Source: UBA1845 sp002338715
GTDB lineage: Bacteria; Planctomycetota; Phycisphaerae; UBA1845
Reading direction: 5' to 3'
DNA length: 64,000 bases
Assembly (NCBI GenBank): GCA_035344155.1
Contig: DAORAL010000001.1
Location: forward strand, 232,642 to 296,641
Within the stretch, counting starts at the first letter, position 1. The number at the start of each line of letters is the position of its first letter. Under the pieces are notes generated by a model, which worked only from the letters and a program-made list of their open reading frames with translations, did not search any database and was not told the origin of the DNA. Made by a program: the position numbers and the translations under genes. Of this stretch, positions 26,442 through 35,937 are shown one piece after another.

Positions 26442-28082
26442 GTGTCTGAATTATCAGGGAAAACTTGGCGGGCTATAGCGCGATTGATCAACTTGGCCGG
26501 AATATATACGCCGCGTGCCATGGAACCGGGTGACACCGAAACTTGCATTCGTTTGATCCAACAAATTAAAGAGTCGAGGGAACTTGCATCACTCCCGGTT
26601 CTCGCTGAGCTGTTATTTAACGGCAATACACCGGTGCGTGTGGCGGCAGAGTCGGCAGTTGCAAGCTTGTTTAAGCACGGGCGCCCCAAGGATTATCCTT
26701 TGGTAGACTCTCGATTGCGTGCTTGGTCGGCTTCTACGAGTTTATGGCACAAGCGATTGTCCGCTCGCAACTTGGCGCAGCTAGCCAAGGACACTCACAT
26801 TCCGGCTGAATTTCTTTTACTGGCAACGATGCATCGAGATGGGTACGTGCGGCAAGGGGCTATTCGGCTTCTTGCCAAATCGATATCCGACGGGTCTGAG
26901 ATTCCATTATTGCTTCTGAGAACCAACGACTGGGTCCCGGAAGTTCGGGAGGAAGCGGTGCGATTGGTTCGGGAGAGATTCCGAATTGACCATGCGTGCC
27001 ACTTTGTTCGAAACTACTGGTTGGTGAAATGGCTTGCCGCGTCTGAGCGGCCCAGTTGTTCGCCTTTCGCGTCCGAAATCGATGACTTTTTATGCGAGAA
27101 GTGCCTCACGGATTTGTTGTTCGCTGAAATGAACAGTGGGGTCTCGTTTGTACGCAGAAGCTCTTTCGCACTACTCGTTCAAGCGGGCAACGTTTCGATT
27201 GAACAAATCATTGATCGGGCCGTGCAGTCATTTGACGAACAGATTAGATTGAAGGCGACAGTCTTGGCGATTGCTCAACTTCGGGGTGATCCATTGAAAC
27301 ATGTGCTTTTCGGTCGTCTGGGAGATCCCTTTGGACCCATTCGGCGTCGAGTCTTGGAGGCCATTGATCGGCAATTTCATTCTGCATCGAGGCCGATCCT
27401 AATTGAGGGCCTCCTTGATAGGCACGGTGTCGTTCGCGCCACCGCTCGCGCTTTGATTAAATCTGAGGAGCCGGGTTTCGATTTTTGCGGGTTCTACCGG
27501 GATGCGCTTACAAGTGCGCGTGGCGAGAAACTAACGGCATGTATCTTAGGTCTAGGCGAAACCGGTGAACGGGAGGATTCGACAAGTATCGTTCCATTCC
27601 TTGATGCCAGATTCCCAAGAGACCGAAAGGCTGCACTTTCATCGCTCTATAATCTGGACAAGGAAGCAGCCATCCCGGTAGTACTGGGTGCGCTTTCTGA
27701 TGCGCATGCAGGCGTTTCGAGGGTGGCTGTGAACTTACTGTGTCAAAATGGTTTGGATTCGCACATTGATCAATTGATCGAAACGGTCCGTGTTGCCAAG
27801 AGTGATCATGGCATCGCCAATGCGCTGACGTCGATTGCGCGGGTGCACGAATGGAAGAGTTTGGCGATGCTTCTTATGTTCTGTGGACATCCCCAAGAGT
27901 CAATTGCAGATCATGCGATCATGCTCTTGTGCGGATGGTTGCGACGACCTCAGATGGCGAGGGGGTCGAGAGTCGATATCAAGCGGGTAGCCACTGAAAT
28001 TGATCGAGTTCGTCATCGGCTGCCATCGGCCAGACTCAATGATCTGAAACTCATCGTTCGGCTTGGTTTGGCGAACCATTGA
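26442..28082 (+). CDS. HEAT-repeat protein of unknown function
   Basis: 546 residues, almost entirely short helical repeats of HEAT/PBS-lyase type. Examples are VRVAAESAVASLF near residue 65, VRQGAIRLLAKSI, VREEAVRLVRERF and VSRVAVNLLCQNG. Such solenoids mediate protein interaction. The GTG start follows AAAGGAGCAGAGGAG. Base composition and codon choice look less GC-biased than in the neighbours (many ATT, TTG, AAT codons), so it may be acquired. It is convergent with lepA, separated by only 16 bp, without a visible terminator. Confidence 0.75.
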   Translation: MSELSGKTWRAIARLINLAGIYTPRAMEPGDTETCIRLIQQIKESRELASLPVLAELLFNGNTPVRVAAESAVASLFKHGRPKDYPLVDSRLRAWSASTSLWHKRLSARNLAQLAKDTHIPAEFLLLATMHRDGYVRQGAIRLLAKSISDGSEIPLLLLRTNDWVPEVREEAVRLVRERFRIDHACHFVRNYWLVKWLAASERPSCSPFASEIDDFLCEKCLTDLLFAEMNSGVSFVRRSSFALLVQAGNVSIEQIIDRAVQSFDEQIRLKATVLAIAQLRGDPLKHVLFGRLGDPFGPIRRRVLEAIDRQFHSASRPILIEGLLDRHGVVRATARALIKSEEPGFDFCGFYRDALTSARGEKLTACILGLGETGEREDSTSIVPFLDARFPRDRKAALSSLYNLDKEAAIPVVLGALSDAHAGVSRVAVNLLCQNGLDSHIDQLIETVRVAKSDHGIANALTSIARVHEWKSLAMLLMFCGHPQESIADHAIMLLCGWLRRPQMARGSRVDIKRVATEIDRVRHRLPSARLNDLKLIVRLGLANH

Positions 28083-28098
28083 TCTGTCATGACCGTCA

Positions 28099-29898
28099 TT
28101 AATCCCCCGGGTCGAGGATGGACATGAAGGCGTTCTGGGGGATGGCTACCATGCCTACTTGCTTCATGCGCTTCTTTCCTTCTTTTTGCTTTTCGAGGAG
28201 TTTGCGCTTTCGGGTGATGTCGCCGCCGTAGCATTTTGCGGTGACGTCTTTTCGCATTGCGGCGATGGTTTCTCGGGCGATGATCTTTCCGCCGATGGCG
28301 GCTTGCAGGGGGATCTCGAACTGGTGGCGGGAGATTTCCTTTTTCAACCTTTGGATCAGGCGTCGGCCCCTGGTGGCGGCTTTGTCGCGGTGAACGATCA
28401 CGCTTAGCGCGTCGACCGGCATGCCGTTGACGAGAATGTCGAGCTTGACGAGTTTGTCGGTGCGGAAACCGGTGACTTCATAGTCAGCTGTTCCGTAACC
28501 TTTCGTGGCGCTTTTGAGCTTGTCGTAATAGTCGTAAATGATTTCGCCCAGCGGGAATTCAAAGTTCAGCATCACGCGCGTGGGCGAGAGATATTCCGTC
28601 TTGGTGTGGTTGCCGCGGCGCTCAAGCGAAATCTTCAACACGTCGCCAATGTACTCGGCTGGCACGATGACGGAGGCTTTGCAGATCGGTTCGCGGATGT
28701 CGGCTACCACCGAAAGGTCCGGCAGTTCGCTGGGCGATTCGATGTGTTTGATGGTTCCGTCTTTGAGTTCGACTTCGTAGGTGACGGTGGGCGCGGTCTG
28801 CACGATGTTGACGTCGCCCTCGCGCTCAAGTCGCTCTTGGATAATCTTCATATGCAGCAAGCCGAGGAACCCGCAGCGAAATCCAATCCCCAGCGCGTCG
28901 GACGATGTGGTCTCGTAAGTAAATGAACTGTCATTGAGCCAGAGTTTTTCAAACGCGTCGCGCAGGTCGGGTGTTTCGGTGCCCGGTCCGGGGAAGAAAT
29001 CGCAGAAGACCATTTGTTGCGGGGCTTGGTAGCCGGGCAGGGGTCTGGTTGTTGGATCATGCGCGAGGGTGATGGTGTCGCCGATGTTGACGTCGGCGAT
29101 GGTCTTGATGCTGGCGAGCACGTAACCCACATCGCCGGCTGACAGCGAATCGACGGCTCCGGGCTTGGGCGTGAACTTACCGACTTCGGTGATGATGCGT
29201 TCCGAGCCGGCGGCTACGAAGCGCATCTTGTCGCCGCGTTTCATGGTTCCGCCGAAGAGTCGCACGTGCGTGATGACGCCGCGGTGGACGTCGTTCTTGG
29301 CGTCATACACGAGGGCGCGGAGTTTGGTTTCCGGGTCGGGTGCGGGGGCTGGCACGCGCTGAATGATCGCCGCGAAAAGTTCGTTGAGGCCCTGGCCGGT
29401 TTTTGCTGAGGTGAAGATGGCTTCGTCGGCTGGTATGCCGAGGACATGCTCGAGTTCCAGGGCGCAGTCTTCCGGGTGCGCACCGGGCAGGTCGATCTTG
29501 TTGATGACGGGGATGATTTCAGCGGCGGCTTCCACGGCGAGGTAGGCGTTGGCGACGGTTTGTGCCTGGACGCCCTGAGCCGCATCGACGAGCAGGAGCA
29601 CGCCTTCGCACGCGGTGAGGGCGCGCGACACTTCGTAGTGAAAGTCGACGTGTCCGGGGGTGTCGAGGAGGTTGAGCAGATATTCCTCGCCCTCGAAGGT
29701 GTATTTCATCGAGCAGCGGTTGGCTTTGATGGTGATGCCCATCTCGCGCTCGAGGTCCATGTCGTCGAGCATCTGGGCTTTGAGCTCGCGTTGGCTGACG
29801 GCTCCCGTGTGCTCCATGAGTCGATCGGCTAGCGTACTCTTGCCGTGGTCGATGTGGGCGACGATGGCGAAATTTCGAATGTGCTTCAGGTCTGGCAT
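28099..29898 (-). CDS. lepA: Elongation factor 4 (LepA)
   Basis: Ribosome-bound GTPase that back-translocates or remodels ribosomes during translation and assembly. 599 residues with G1 AHIDHGKST, G2 REMGITIKA, G3 LDTPGHVDF and G4 NKIDLP, then domain II. The LepA-specific C-terminal domain includes GEIIYDYYDKLKSATKGYGT and MKQVGMVAIPQNAFMSIL. The length is canonical. The ATG start gives the family N-terminus MPDLKHIRNFAIVAHIDHG directly. It is the only translation factor in the region. Confidence 0.97.
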   Translation of the reverse strand: MPDLKHIRNFAIVAHIDHGKSTLADRLMEHTGAVSQRELKAQMLDDMDLEREMGITIKANRCSMKYTFEGEEYLLNLLDTPGHVDFHYEVSRALTACEGVLLLVDAAQGVQAQTVANAYLAVEAAAEIIPVINKIDLPGAHPEDCALELEHVLGIPADEAIFTSAKTGQGLNELFAAIIQRVPAPAPDPETKLRALVYDAKNDVHRGVITHVRLFGGTMKRGDKMRFVAAGSERIITEVGKFTPKPGAVDSLSAGDVGYVLASIKTIADVNIGDTITLAHDPTTRPLPGYQAPQQMVFCDFFPGPGTETPDLRDAFEKLWLNDSSFTYETTSSDALGIGFRCGFLGLLHMKIIQERLEREGDVNIVQTAPTVTYEVELKDGTIKHIESPSELPDLSVVADIREPICKASVIVPAEYIGDVLKISLERRGNHTKTEYLSPTRVMLNFEFPLGEIIYDYYDKLKSATKGYGTADYEVTGFRTDKLVKLDILVNGMPVDALSVIVHRDKAATRGRRLIQRLKKEISRHQFEIPLQAAIGGKIIARETIAAMRKDVTAKCYGGDITRKRKLLEKQKEGKKRMKQVGMVAIPQNAFMSILDPGD

Positions 29899-30524
29899 GT
29901 TGTCGTCACCGCGGCTTTCACGTCTGCGTTAAGTTGAGTCCGATCGATTCACAAGGCGACCAAGTCGCGCAAATGCTTGTTTAATAATACCTAACCGAGT
30001 GGGGCGCGACGGGTGCACTGCAAACGGCGCAGTTGCGCGAACTTTGGAACTTCCGCCCCGCGGGCAATGTCGGCTTATGTGCCCACCTCCGCACAGCCCC
30101 GCATTATATTTTGATCGTACCAACTCACCAGCATCCGGCGAGGGGTGTGAATCGACGATTTCGGTGTCCTAAAGGCTTGTTGATATTTCCTCATTTTGCG
30201 TGTGCCATGTGGACGATACGACGCAGGGAGCGTATTGGGACGTGCGAATTGCCCGAATCCGATTCGCAACATCCCGCGTATAACCTGGGTGTTTGGCGTA
30301 ACTGAGACCGGATTGGCTGACGACGCAATTTCTCAAAAAAGGGAGAGATCGCACCTCTCGCAAGAATCTTTCACAGCGTAATTAAATCTTTCGGTGTACA
30401 ATTTCAAAGACATAACATTATGTTTTAAAATAACTTATGACGCAATCGGGTGGTTTGGCGGGCTGATGGACGGCAAATCGCATCTTGACAAAGGACACAA
30501 CTTTCCGGTTTCCTGTTCGCCCCT
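29899..30524. other. Long spacer between lepA and topA, no gene recognised
   Basis: 626 bp between two divergent genes. The part next to topA (30370-30450) is AT-rich and includes TTTAAAATAACTTATGACG, which probably carries the topA promoter. I saw no tRNA, hairpin terminator, CRISPR or shared repeat. Short frames in it have no recognisable domain. Confidence 0.5.
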
Positions 30525-33293
30525 ATGAGCAAAGCACTCGTTATCGTCGAATCACCCGCGAAGGCCAAGACCATCTCCAAGTATCTTGGAAGCGGGTTTG
30601 AGGTGGAATCATCCATCGGACACATTCGCGACCTTCCCTCCAATGCCGCAGAAATACCCGAAGCCTATAAGAAGGAATCGTGGTCGCGTCTCGGTGTCAA
30701 CGTGGAGAGCGATTTCGAACCGCTCTACATCGTGCCCAAGAGCAAGAAGGCCCAGGTCACCAAGCTTCGCAAGCTGCTCAAAGGCGTCGACGAATTGTAC
30801 CTCGCGACGGACGAAGACCGCGAGGGTGAGGCGATCGCCTGGCATTTGCAGGAGGTCCTTGATCCGAAGGTTCCCGTCAAGCGCATGGTGTTTGACGAGA
30901 TCACCAAGACTGCGATCGTCAAAGCCGTCGATCAGACGCGCGACATCGATCGTCAGCTGGTCAGTGCCCAGGAATCTCGGCGTATTCTCGATCGGTTGTT
31001 TGGTTACGAAGTGTCGCCGGTGCTTTGGCGCAAGGTGAAACCGAGACTGTCCGCGGGCAGGGTGCAGTCGGTTTCGACGCGTTTGATTGTCAATCGCGAA
31101 CGGGCGCGGATGGCGTTCGTCAGCGCCGGGTATTGGGACATTGACGCGAAGCTCAACGCACATCAGTCGACGCTTTCGGCGCGGATGGTGGAGTTGGGCG
31201 GTAAGCGACTCGCGATCGGTAAGGACTTCGAGGAGACCACCGGTCAGCTCAAGAAAGCCGACAGCGTTCGGTTGCTCGACGAGAAACTGGCGACCGCGCT
31301 GGCTGACCGACTTCGCACGAGCGAATTCAAAGTCAGCGACGTCAAAGAAAAGCCATTTACGAACAAGCCTTATCCGCCGTTCATCACGTCATCGCTGCAG
31401 CAGGAGGCGGCGCGCAAGCTTCGGTTTGGTGCGCAGCGGACCATGCGTCTGGCGCAGAGTCTGTATGAGAACGGTTACATCAGTTACATGCGAACCGACT
31501 CGACGCATCTTTCCGAGCAAGCGCTGAATGCGTCGCGCCAGCAGATCGGTGAGATGTACGGAGCCGACTATCTTCCGGAAGCTCCGCGGACGTATAAGCG
31601 CAAGAGCAAAAACGCACAGGAAGCGCACGAAGCGATTCGCCCGACCGGTGATTCATTTCGCACGCCGAAGGAGTTGGAAGGCGAACTCGATACCGATGCC
31701 TTGCGGCTTTATGAATTGATCTGGATGCGCACGATCGCGTCGCAGATGAAGGATGCGAAGGGTGTGCGGACCAGCGTGCAGATTGTGGCGGACGCCGGCA
31801 ATGATGGCCAGGCGATGTTCACGACATCGGGCAAGGTGATTCAATTCCCCGGATTTCTAAGGGCATACGTTGAAGGGTCGGATGATCCGGACGCCAAGCT
31901 GGAGGATCAGGAGTCGATCCTTCCGCCGCTGAAAGTTGGCGAGGCCTTGGGGGTTGAAGAGATCACGCCTTCGGGTCACACGACTCAGCCGCCGGCTCGG
32001 TTTACGGAAGCGTCGCTGGTGAAGGAGTTGGAAGAGCGCGGGATTGGTCGGCCTTCGACTTACGCGAGCATCATTCAGACGATTCAGGATCGCGGGTACG
32101 TGTGGAAGAAGGGCACGGCGCTGGTCCCGACGTTTACGGCGTTTGCGGTGGTGAACCTTTTGGAGACGCATCTTCCGGAGTTGGTGGACTACGAGTTCAC
32201 CGCGAAGATGGAAGATGGTCTCGATGCCATTGCCAGCGGGGAGCGCGATGCCGGACCCTGGCTCCACGACTTTTACTTTGGCGATCCGAAGTCCAAGAAG
32301 AACGGCGACCATGTTGCCGACATCGGTTTGAAGCAACTCATCGGATCGGGATGGGAAGAGATCGACGCCCGTTCGATTTGTTCGATTCATCTCGGGACGA
32401 ATGCGGATGGCGCGGAGGTTTATGCGCGCGTCGGGCGTTATGGTCCGTATGTGCAAGCTGGCGATGAAGATTTGCGGGCGACGGTGCCCGATGATATCGC
32501 TCCTGATGAGTTGACCCTTGAGCGAGCGCTCGGGTTACTCGACCAAGCCGCGATGGGCGATCGCGTTCTTGGGCATCACCCGGAAACGAATCAGCCGATC
32601 TACATCAAGACCGGTCGATTTGGGCCTTATGTGCAGCTTGGCGATCCGGAATTGACGCCGAAGGGGAATATCAAGAAGGGTTCCAAACCCAAGATGGCCA
32701 GCCTTTGGCCCAACATGTCGATCGAGACCGTGACGCTTGAAGAAGCGACGATGTTGCTGTCGTATCCGCGCGAGTTGGGGGCGCATCCGGAAACGGGTGA
32801 CGTGATCACGGCGCAGGATGGAAAGTTCGGTCCTTATCTTCGCATGGGGACCGACAGCCGAAGCCTCGAAAACCATGAGAAGCTTGCGAGCGTGACCTTG
32901 GCTGAAGCGATTGAAATCTTCAAGCAGCCGAAGGGGCGTCGGGCGCGGGGTTCGTCGATCATCGCGGAGCTTGGCAAGCATCCTGATAGCGAAGCGGATG
33001 TGAAGGTGAAGAATGGCCGCTTCGGTCCTTACGTGACGGATGGTGAAGTGAATGCAACCATTCCGAAGGGGCGCGATCCGGCATCGATTTCGCTTGCAGA
33101 AGGTTTGGAGTTGATCGCGGCGCGTGAGCAGAAGTTGCGCGATCAGGGTAAGGACCCTCGAGCGAAGAAGGTCGCTAAGAAAAAGACCGTTAAGAAGAAG
33201 ACAGCCAAGAAGGCGGCTTCGAAGAAGAAGACGGTTAAGAAGAAGACTACCAAGAAAAAGACGGCTAAGAAGGGCGCGGCGTCTAGCGTTTAG
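30525..33293 (+). CDS. topA: DNA topoisomerase I (type IA) with repeated C-terminal domains and basic tail
   Basis: Relaxes negative supercoils by single-strand passage. 922 residues. Toprim: VIVESPAKAKTISKY (Glu9) and LATDEDREGEAIAWH (Asp96-Asp98). The active-site tyrosine is in ENGYISYMRTDSTHLS (about Tyr321). From about 640 to 835 four Topo_C repeats occur instead of zinc fingers, each with G-[RK]-[FY]-G-P-Y-[VL]. The last 50 residues are an extreme Lys/Ala/Thr tail (KKTVKKKTAKK repeated) like histone H1. The ATG at 30525 gives the conserved N-terminus. The tail probably aids DNA binding. The stop lies at the edge of a dispersed repeat. Confidence 0.96.
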   Translation: MSKALVIVESPAKAKTISKYLGSGFEVESSIGHIRDLPSNAAEIPEAYKKESWSRLGVNVESDFEPLYIVPKSKKAQVTKLRKLLKGVDELYLATDEDREGEAIAWHLQEVLDPKVPVKRMVFDEITKTAIVKAVDQTRDIDRQLVSAQESRRILDRLFGYEVSPVLWRKVKPRLSAGRVQSVSTRLIVNRERARMAFVSAGYWDIDAKLNAHQSTLSARMVELGGKRLAIGKDFEETTGQLKKADSVRLLDEKLATALADRLRTSEFKVSDVKEKPFTNKPYPPFITSSLQQEAARKLRFGAQRTMRLAQSLYENGYISYMRTDSTHLSEQALNASRQQIGEMYGADYLPEAPRTYKRKSKNAQEAHEAIRPTGDSFRTPKELEGELDTDALRLYELIWMRTIASQMKDAKGVRTSVQIVADAGNDGQAMFTTSGKVIQFPGFLRAYVEGSDDPDAKLEDQESILPPLKVGEALGVEEITPSGHTTQPPARFTEASLVKELEERGIGRPSTYASIIQTIQDRGYVWKKGTALVPTFTAFAVVNLLETHLPELVDYEFTAKMEDGLDAIASGERDAGPWLHDFYFGDPKSKKNGDHVADIGLKQLIGSGWEEIDARSICSIHLGTNADGAEVYARVGRYGPYVQAGDEDLRATVPDDIAPDELTLERALGLLDQAAMGDRVLGHHPETNQPIYIKTGRFGPYVQLGDPELTPKGNIKKGSKPKMASLWPNMSIETVTLEEATMLLSYPRELGAHPETGDVITAQDGKFGPYLRMGTDSRSLENHEKLASVTLAEAIEIFKQPKGRRARGSSIIAELGKHPDSEADVKVKNGRFGPYVTDGEVNATIPKGRDPASISLAEGLELIAAREQKLRDQGKDPRAKKVAKKKTVKKKTAKKAASKKKTVKKKTTKKKTAKKGAASSV

Positions 33294-33296
33294 ATC

Positions 33297-33448
33297 GCCT
33301 TTAGTCCAGCCGTAGCGGTGCAGAACCGTCGTCACTCCCGTGCAGGCGGGAGTCCAGGGGGAGAGCAAGGTCAGATTTGCTGAGCATTGCCCCTGTATCG
33401 CGTTTGGCGTGCGAGCAAAACGCTGCGCTTGGATTAGAATCGCTATAG
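33297..33448 (+). repeat. MITE-like dispersed element, copy 2
   Basis: Terminal inverted repeats TCCAGCCGTAGCG (from 33305) and CGCTGCGCTTGGA (ending near 33433). The right end ATCGCTATAG is shared with the other copies. The internal hairpin CACTCCCGTGCAGGCGGGAG (33333-33352) is diverged. It begins directly after the topA stop codon. Confidence 0.7.
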
Positions 33449-33505
33449 TTTGGTGTTGTGCGCTGTTTGAGTTTGTTTGCTGGTTGATGTGCTGTTGGTT
33501 CACTT

Positions 33506-33539
33506 CAGTCCCCCACCCTGGAAGGGCGGGGCACCATTT
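33506..33539. repeat. CCCCCACCCT hairpin repeat
   Basis: CCCCACCCT-GGA-AGGGCGGGG forms a short stem with one mismatch. Near-identical copies lie at 42946 and 44101, and a variant with a longer loop at 55704. It is intergenic in each case. Confidence 0.7.
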
Positions 33540-33540
33540 C

Positions 33541-33689
33541 GTCATTCCTGCGCACGCGGGAATCCAGAATTACATGATATGACTTGGCTGTTCTTGGTGC
33601 TGCGTTGGATAGCGGTGGCGATTTCTTGGTTGGTTGGGTTTGTTTGGCGGTTATGTTTTCTTCTGGATTCCCGCCTTCGCGGGAATGAC
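33541..33689. repeat. Paired inverted hairpin element (149 bp)
   Basis: GTCATTCCTGCGCACGCGGG begins at 33541, and the opposite arm CGCGGGAATGAC ends at 33689. The interior is T/G-rich and unlike the other pairs. It abuts the CCCCCACCCT repeat. Confidence 0.7.
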
Positions 33690-33719
33690 GGCACCGCTCC
33701 GTTGCAGCTTACTACCTCT

Positions 33720-34874
33720 CTAGTGTCGGGTTTCGACGTTGATCTTCCAGGCTTTGTTCATGCTGGTTAGCGTGCGCGCCAGGCTGCTTGCGGCTAGTGG
33801 TGTGGTGGCTAGCGTGGATACTTTCAGATCATCCTGATGGATATCGATGTTGGCGAGTGATGGTGTGGCTTCGATTTCGAGCGAGCCCTGTTGGTCGAGG
33901 CGGTATTCGCGAAGGGCTGCGTACTTTTTGTAGACGAGTCGTTTGTCGGTGAGGACGACGCCGGCGGCTCCTCGATCCGACTGGGTGAAGTCGCGATCGG
34001 CGTAGTATCCGAGGAAATTCTCGCCGCTTTTCGGTTTGAACCATTGGCCCAGTTTGATGCGCACGCCGACGGCGAGTGACTTCCATTGGTTGTCGCGACG
34101 TTGCCGGCTTGCGACGAGCAGTTTCTTATAGCCAGCCGTATTCCTCCCGCCGTTGTTGCGATAGAAGTCGAGGGCGATGGACGGGTGGGCGATGATCAGT
34201 TCGCAGAGTTCGCTCACGCCATCGGTGTGCACGCGGCCCCTGATCGCGCCGATGACGCTGCAGTGCGGGCAGATGCAATAGGGGAACGGTTCTTTGAATG
34301 GCGCGGGCATGGTTTCAATCGAATCGAGTGACTGGAACCAGTTGAGTTCGTGCTCGGCCATCAGCTGTTCAAGTTTGCGATGGGTGCGCGTTTCGGTTTC
34401 GTTGATCATCGCGGCATCGCGCCCCGGGACTTTTTCGGGCCAGATGATCAAATGGACTTCGAGATTTTCGCGGCCCAGGCATTGAGCGCATTTGTGCGGG
34501 AATGAGCAGCGCAGATCGCGGTCGCGCAGGTCATTGGGGTTGAACGTAAAGTGGGCGCCGTGTTCGTCGAGCCCGGTGAAATCGACGCGGGGGGCGTTCG
34601 GTGGTGCGGGGTGAACCCATCGATTGCGGACCGGGACCTGGGTGGCTTCGCTAAACGTCTGGCCGAAAAGTCCGGTGCCACCGAGGACACTGTTGCTTGA
34701 GGGATCGTCTTCGGTCACCCATCCGAAAATGGTTTCATCGTCGATCGGTGGTTCTTCGAGAATCTTGAACGCTTGTCCGCAGTTCTTGCAGCGTGCGCGC
34801 AGACCGATGTTGGCGCGGGGGACTCGATACTTCTGCGAGCACGAGGGGCACACTGCAACGATGGCATCACTCAT
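33720..34874 (-). CDS. MJ0042-type zinc-finger protein with further CxxC pairs
   Basis: 384 residues. An N-terminal MJ0042-like finger VCPSCSQKYRVPRANIGLRARCKNCGQAF (residues 8-36) is followed by a proline-rich linker. A central part has two more CxxC sites (KCAQC near 127 and CICPHC near 200). A basic C-terminal part then contains VGVRIKLGQWFKPKSGENFLGYYADRDFTQ and a PH-like VLTDKRLVYKKYAALREYRL. No enzymatic motif is apparent. The function is unknown. It is probably cytoplasmic, since no signal peptide is visible. It stands alone. Confidence 0.7.
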   Translation of the reverse strand: MSDAIVAVCPSCSQKYRVPRANIGLRARCKNCGQAFKILEEPPIDDETIFGWVTEDDPSSNSVLGGTGLFGQTFSEATQVPVRNRWVHPAPPNAPRVDFTGLDEHGAHFTFNPNDLRDRDLRCSFPHKCAQCLGRENLEVHLIIWPEKVPGRDAAMINETETRTHRKLEQLMAEHELNWFQSLDSIETMPAPFKEPFPYCICPHCSVIGAIRGRVHTDGVSELCELIIAHPSIALDFYRNNGGRNTAGYKKLLVASRQRRDNQWKSLAVGVRIKLGQWFKPKSGENFLGYYADRDFTQSDRGAAGVVLTDKRLVYKKYAALREYRLDQQGSLEIEATPSLANIDIHQDDLKVSTLATTPLAASSLARTLTSMNKAWKINVETRH

Positions 34875-35205
34875 GGGATTCGATGCCCTGCGACTGGGTT
34901 TTCAAAAGAACCGGCGACAGAAGTGAAGTGCCGGTTGACTCACACACGACAACACATGAATACGATCAATGTGGCTGCCACACACCCTGTTGATTTTACT
35001 GTTCGGGTTTTACGCAGTCAACGCAGAAGTGATTACCGCGTGTTGAATGCAGGGCGTTTATCGCCTGAAAAAGGGGGGAAATGTCGCGGCCCGTGGCGAA
35101 GGTAGCCGGGCGGCGGATCTGGTGATTGTGACTTGCGGATCGGGCGGCTTACGTGATTATCGGGCGCTTGATCGGATTCGAAATGAACCTACAATCGAAA
35201 CGCAA
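34875..35205. other. Spacer upstream of cmk, nothing recognised
   Basis: 331 bp between a minus-strand gene and cmk. An open frame in phase with cmk begins at 35047 but has no kinase homology and no good ribosome site, so it is treated as untranslated. No repeat or terminator was seen. Confidence 0.45.
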
Positions 35206-35874
35206 ATGATAATCACCATTGATGGACCGGCTGGCTCCGGCAAATCGACTGCTGCCCGCAAACTGGCAGCCCACCTTGAGATTCCATATCTGGATACGGG
35301 GGCGATGTATCGCGCCCTTGCGCATCTTGCGCTGGAAGAGGGCGTGTCGATCGACGATCACGACGCCCTGGTGCAATTGGCCGAGAGCGCCGACCTTTGG
35401 CTCGACTGCGGTCCGACGCACACGCGCGTCAAAGCCAACGGGCACGACATCAGCGAAGCGATTCGTTCGATGGCCGTCAGCCAGGTGACTTCGCCGATCG
35501 CGCGCATTCCTGAAATTCGCCAGATCCTCGTTGAGAAACAGCGGACAATCGGACAGCAGCTCGGTTCGTTCGTGACCGAAGGGCGCGATCAGGGCAGCGT
35601 GGTGTTCAAGGATTTAGCCGACGTGCGCTTCGTGGTTGACGCCGACTTGGAGAAGCGAGCGCAACGTCGCTATCAGGAATTGATCGCGGATGGCGAAGAT
35701 GTTTCGCTCGATGAAGTCCGCGAAAACCTCAACACCCGCGACGCCAACGATTGCAAGCAATGGGCGCCCCTGCTCGAACCAGGTCAATCCATCAAGATCG
35801 ACACCACCAACATGACGCTGTCGGAAGTGGTGGACTGCCTCGAAAGCCACGTCCGCGAAGCCGTTGGGGCGTAG
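35206..35874 (+). CDS. cmk: Cytidylate kinase
   Basis: Phosphorylates CMP/dCMP with ATP in pyrimidine nucleotide supply. The 222 residues begin with the P-loop ITIDGPAGSGKSTAARKLA and continue with LDTGAMYRALAHLA, the CMP-binding TEGRDQGSVVF, and RDANDCKQWAPLLEP, in family order. The length fits Cmk. The ATG at 35206 places the P-loop at residue 5, as in most family members; the upstream frame to 35047 would add 53 unrelated residues. The following gene starts 63 bp later and is unlikely to be functionally linked. Confidence 0.95.
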   Translation: MIITIDGPAGSGKSTAARKLAAHLEIPYLDTGAMYRALAHLALEEGVSIDDHDALVQLAESADLWLDCGPTHTRVKANGHDISEAIRSMAVSQVTSPIARIPEIRQILVEKQRTIGQQLGSFVTEGRDQGSVVFKDLADVRFVVDADLEKRAQRRYQELIADGEDVSLDEVRENLNTRDANDCKQWAPLLEPGQSIKIDTTNMTLSEVVDCLESHVREAVGA

Positions 35875-35937
35875 GACGCAAGTCCGACGTGCATTCGCGA
35901 GCGGTGTTGATCTCGGCTACGCAACGGGGGTTTGCCT

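Noticed and set aside
32535..33545. Minus-strand frame opposite the end of topA.
   Set aside because: Its basic/leucine-rich character is the complement of the Lys-rich tail; not a gene.
35047..35205. In-frame upstream extension of cmk.
   Set aside because: Adds 53 residues before the P-loop with no homology and no ribosome site.
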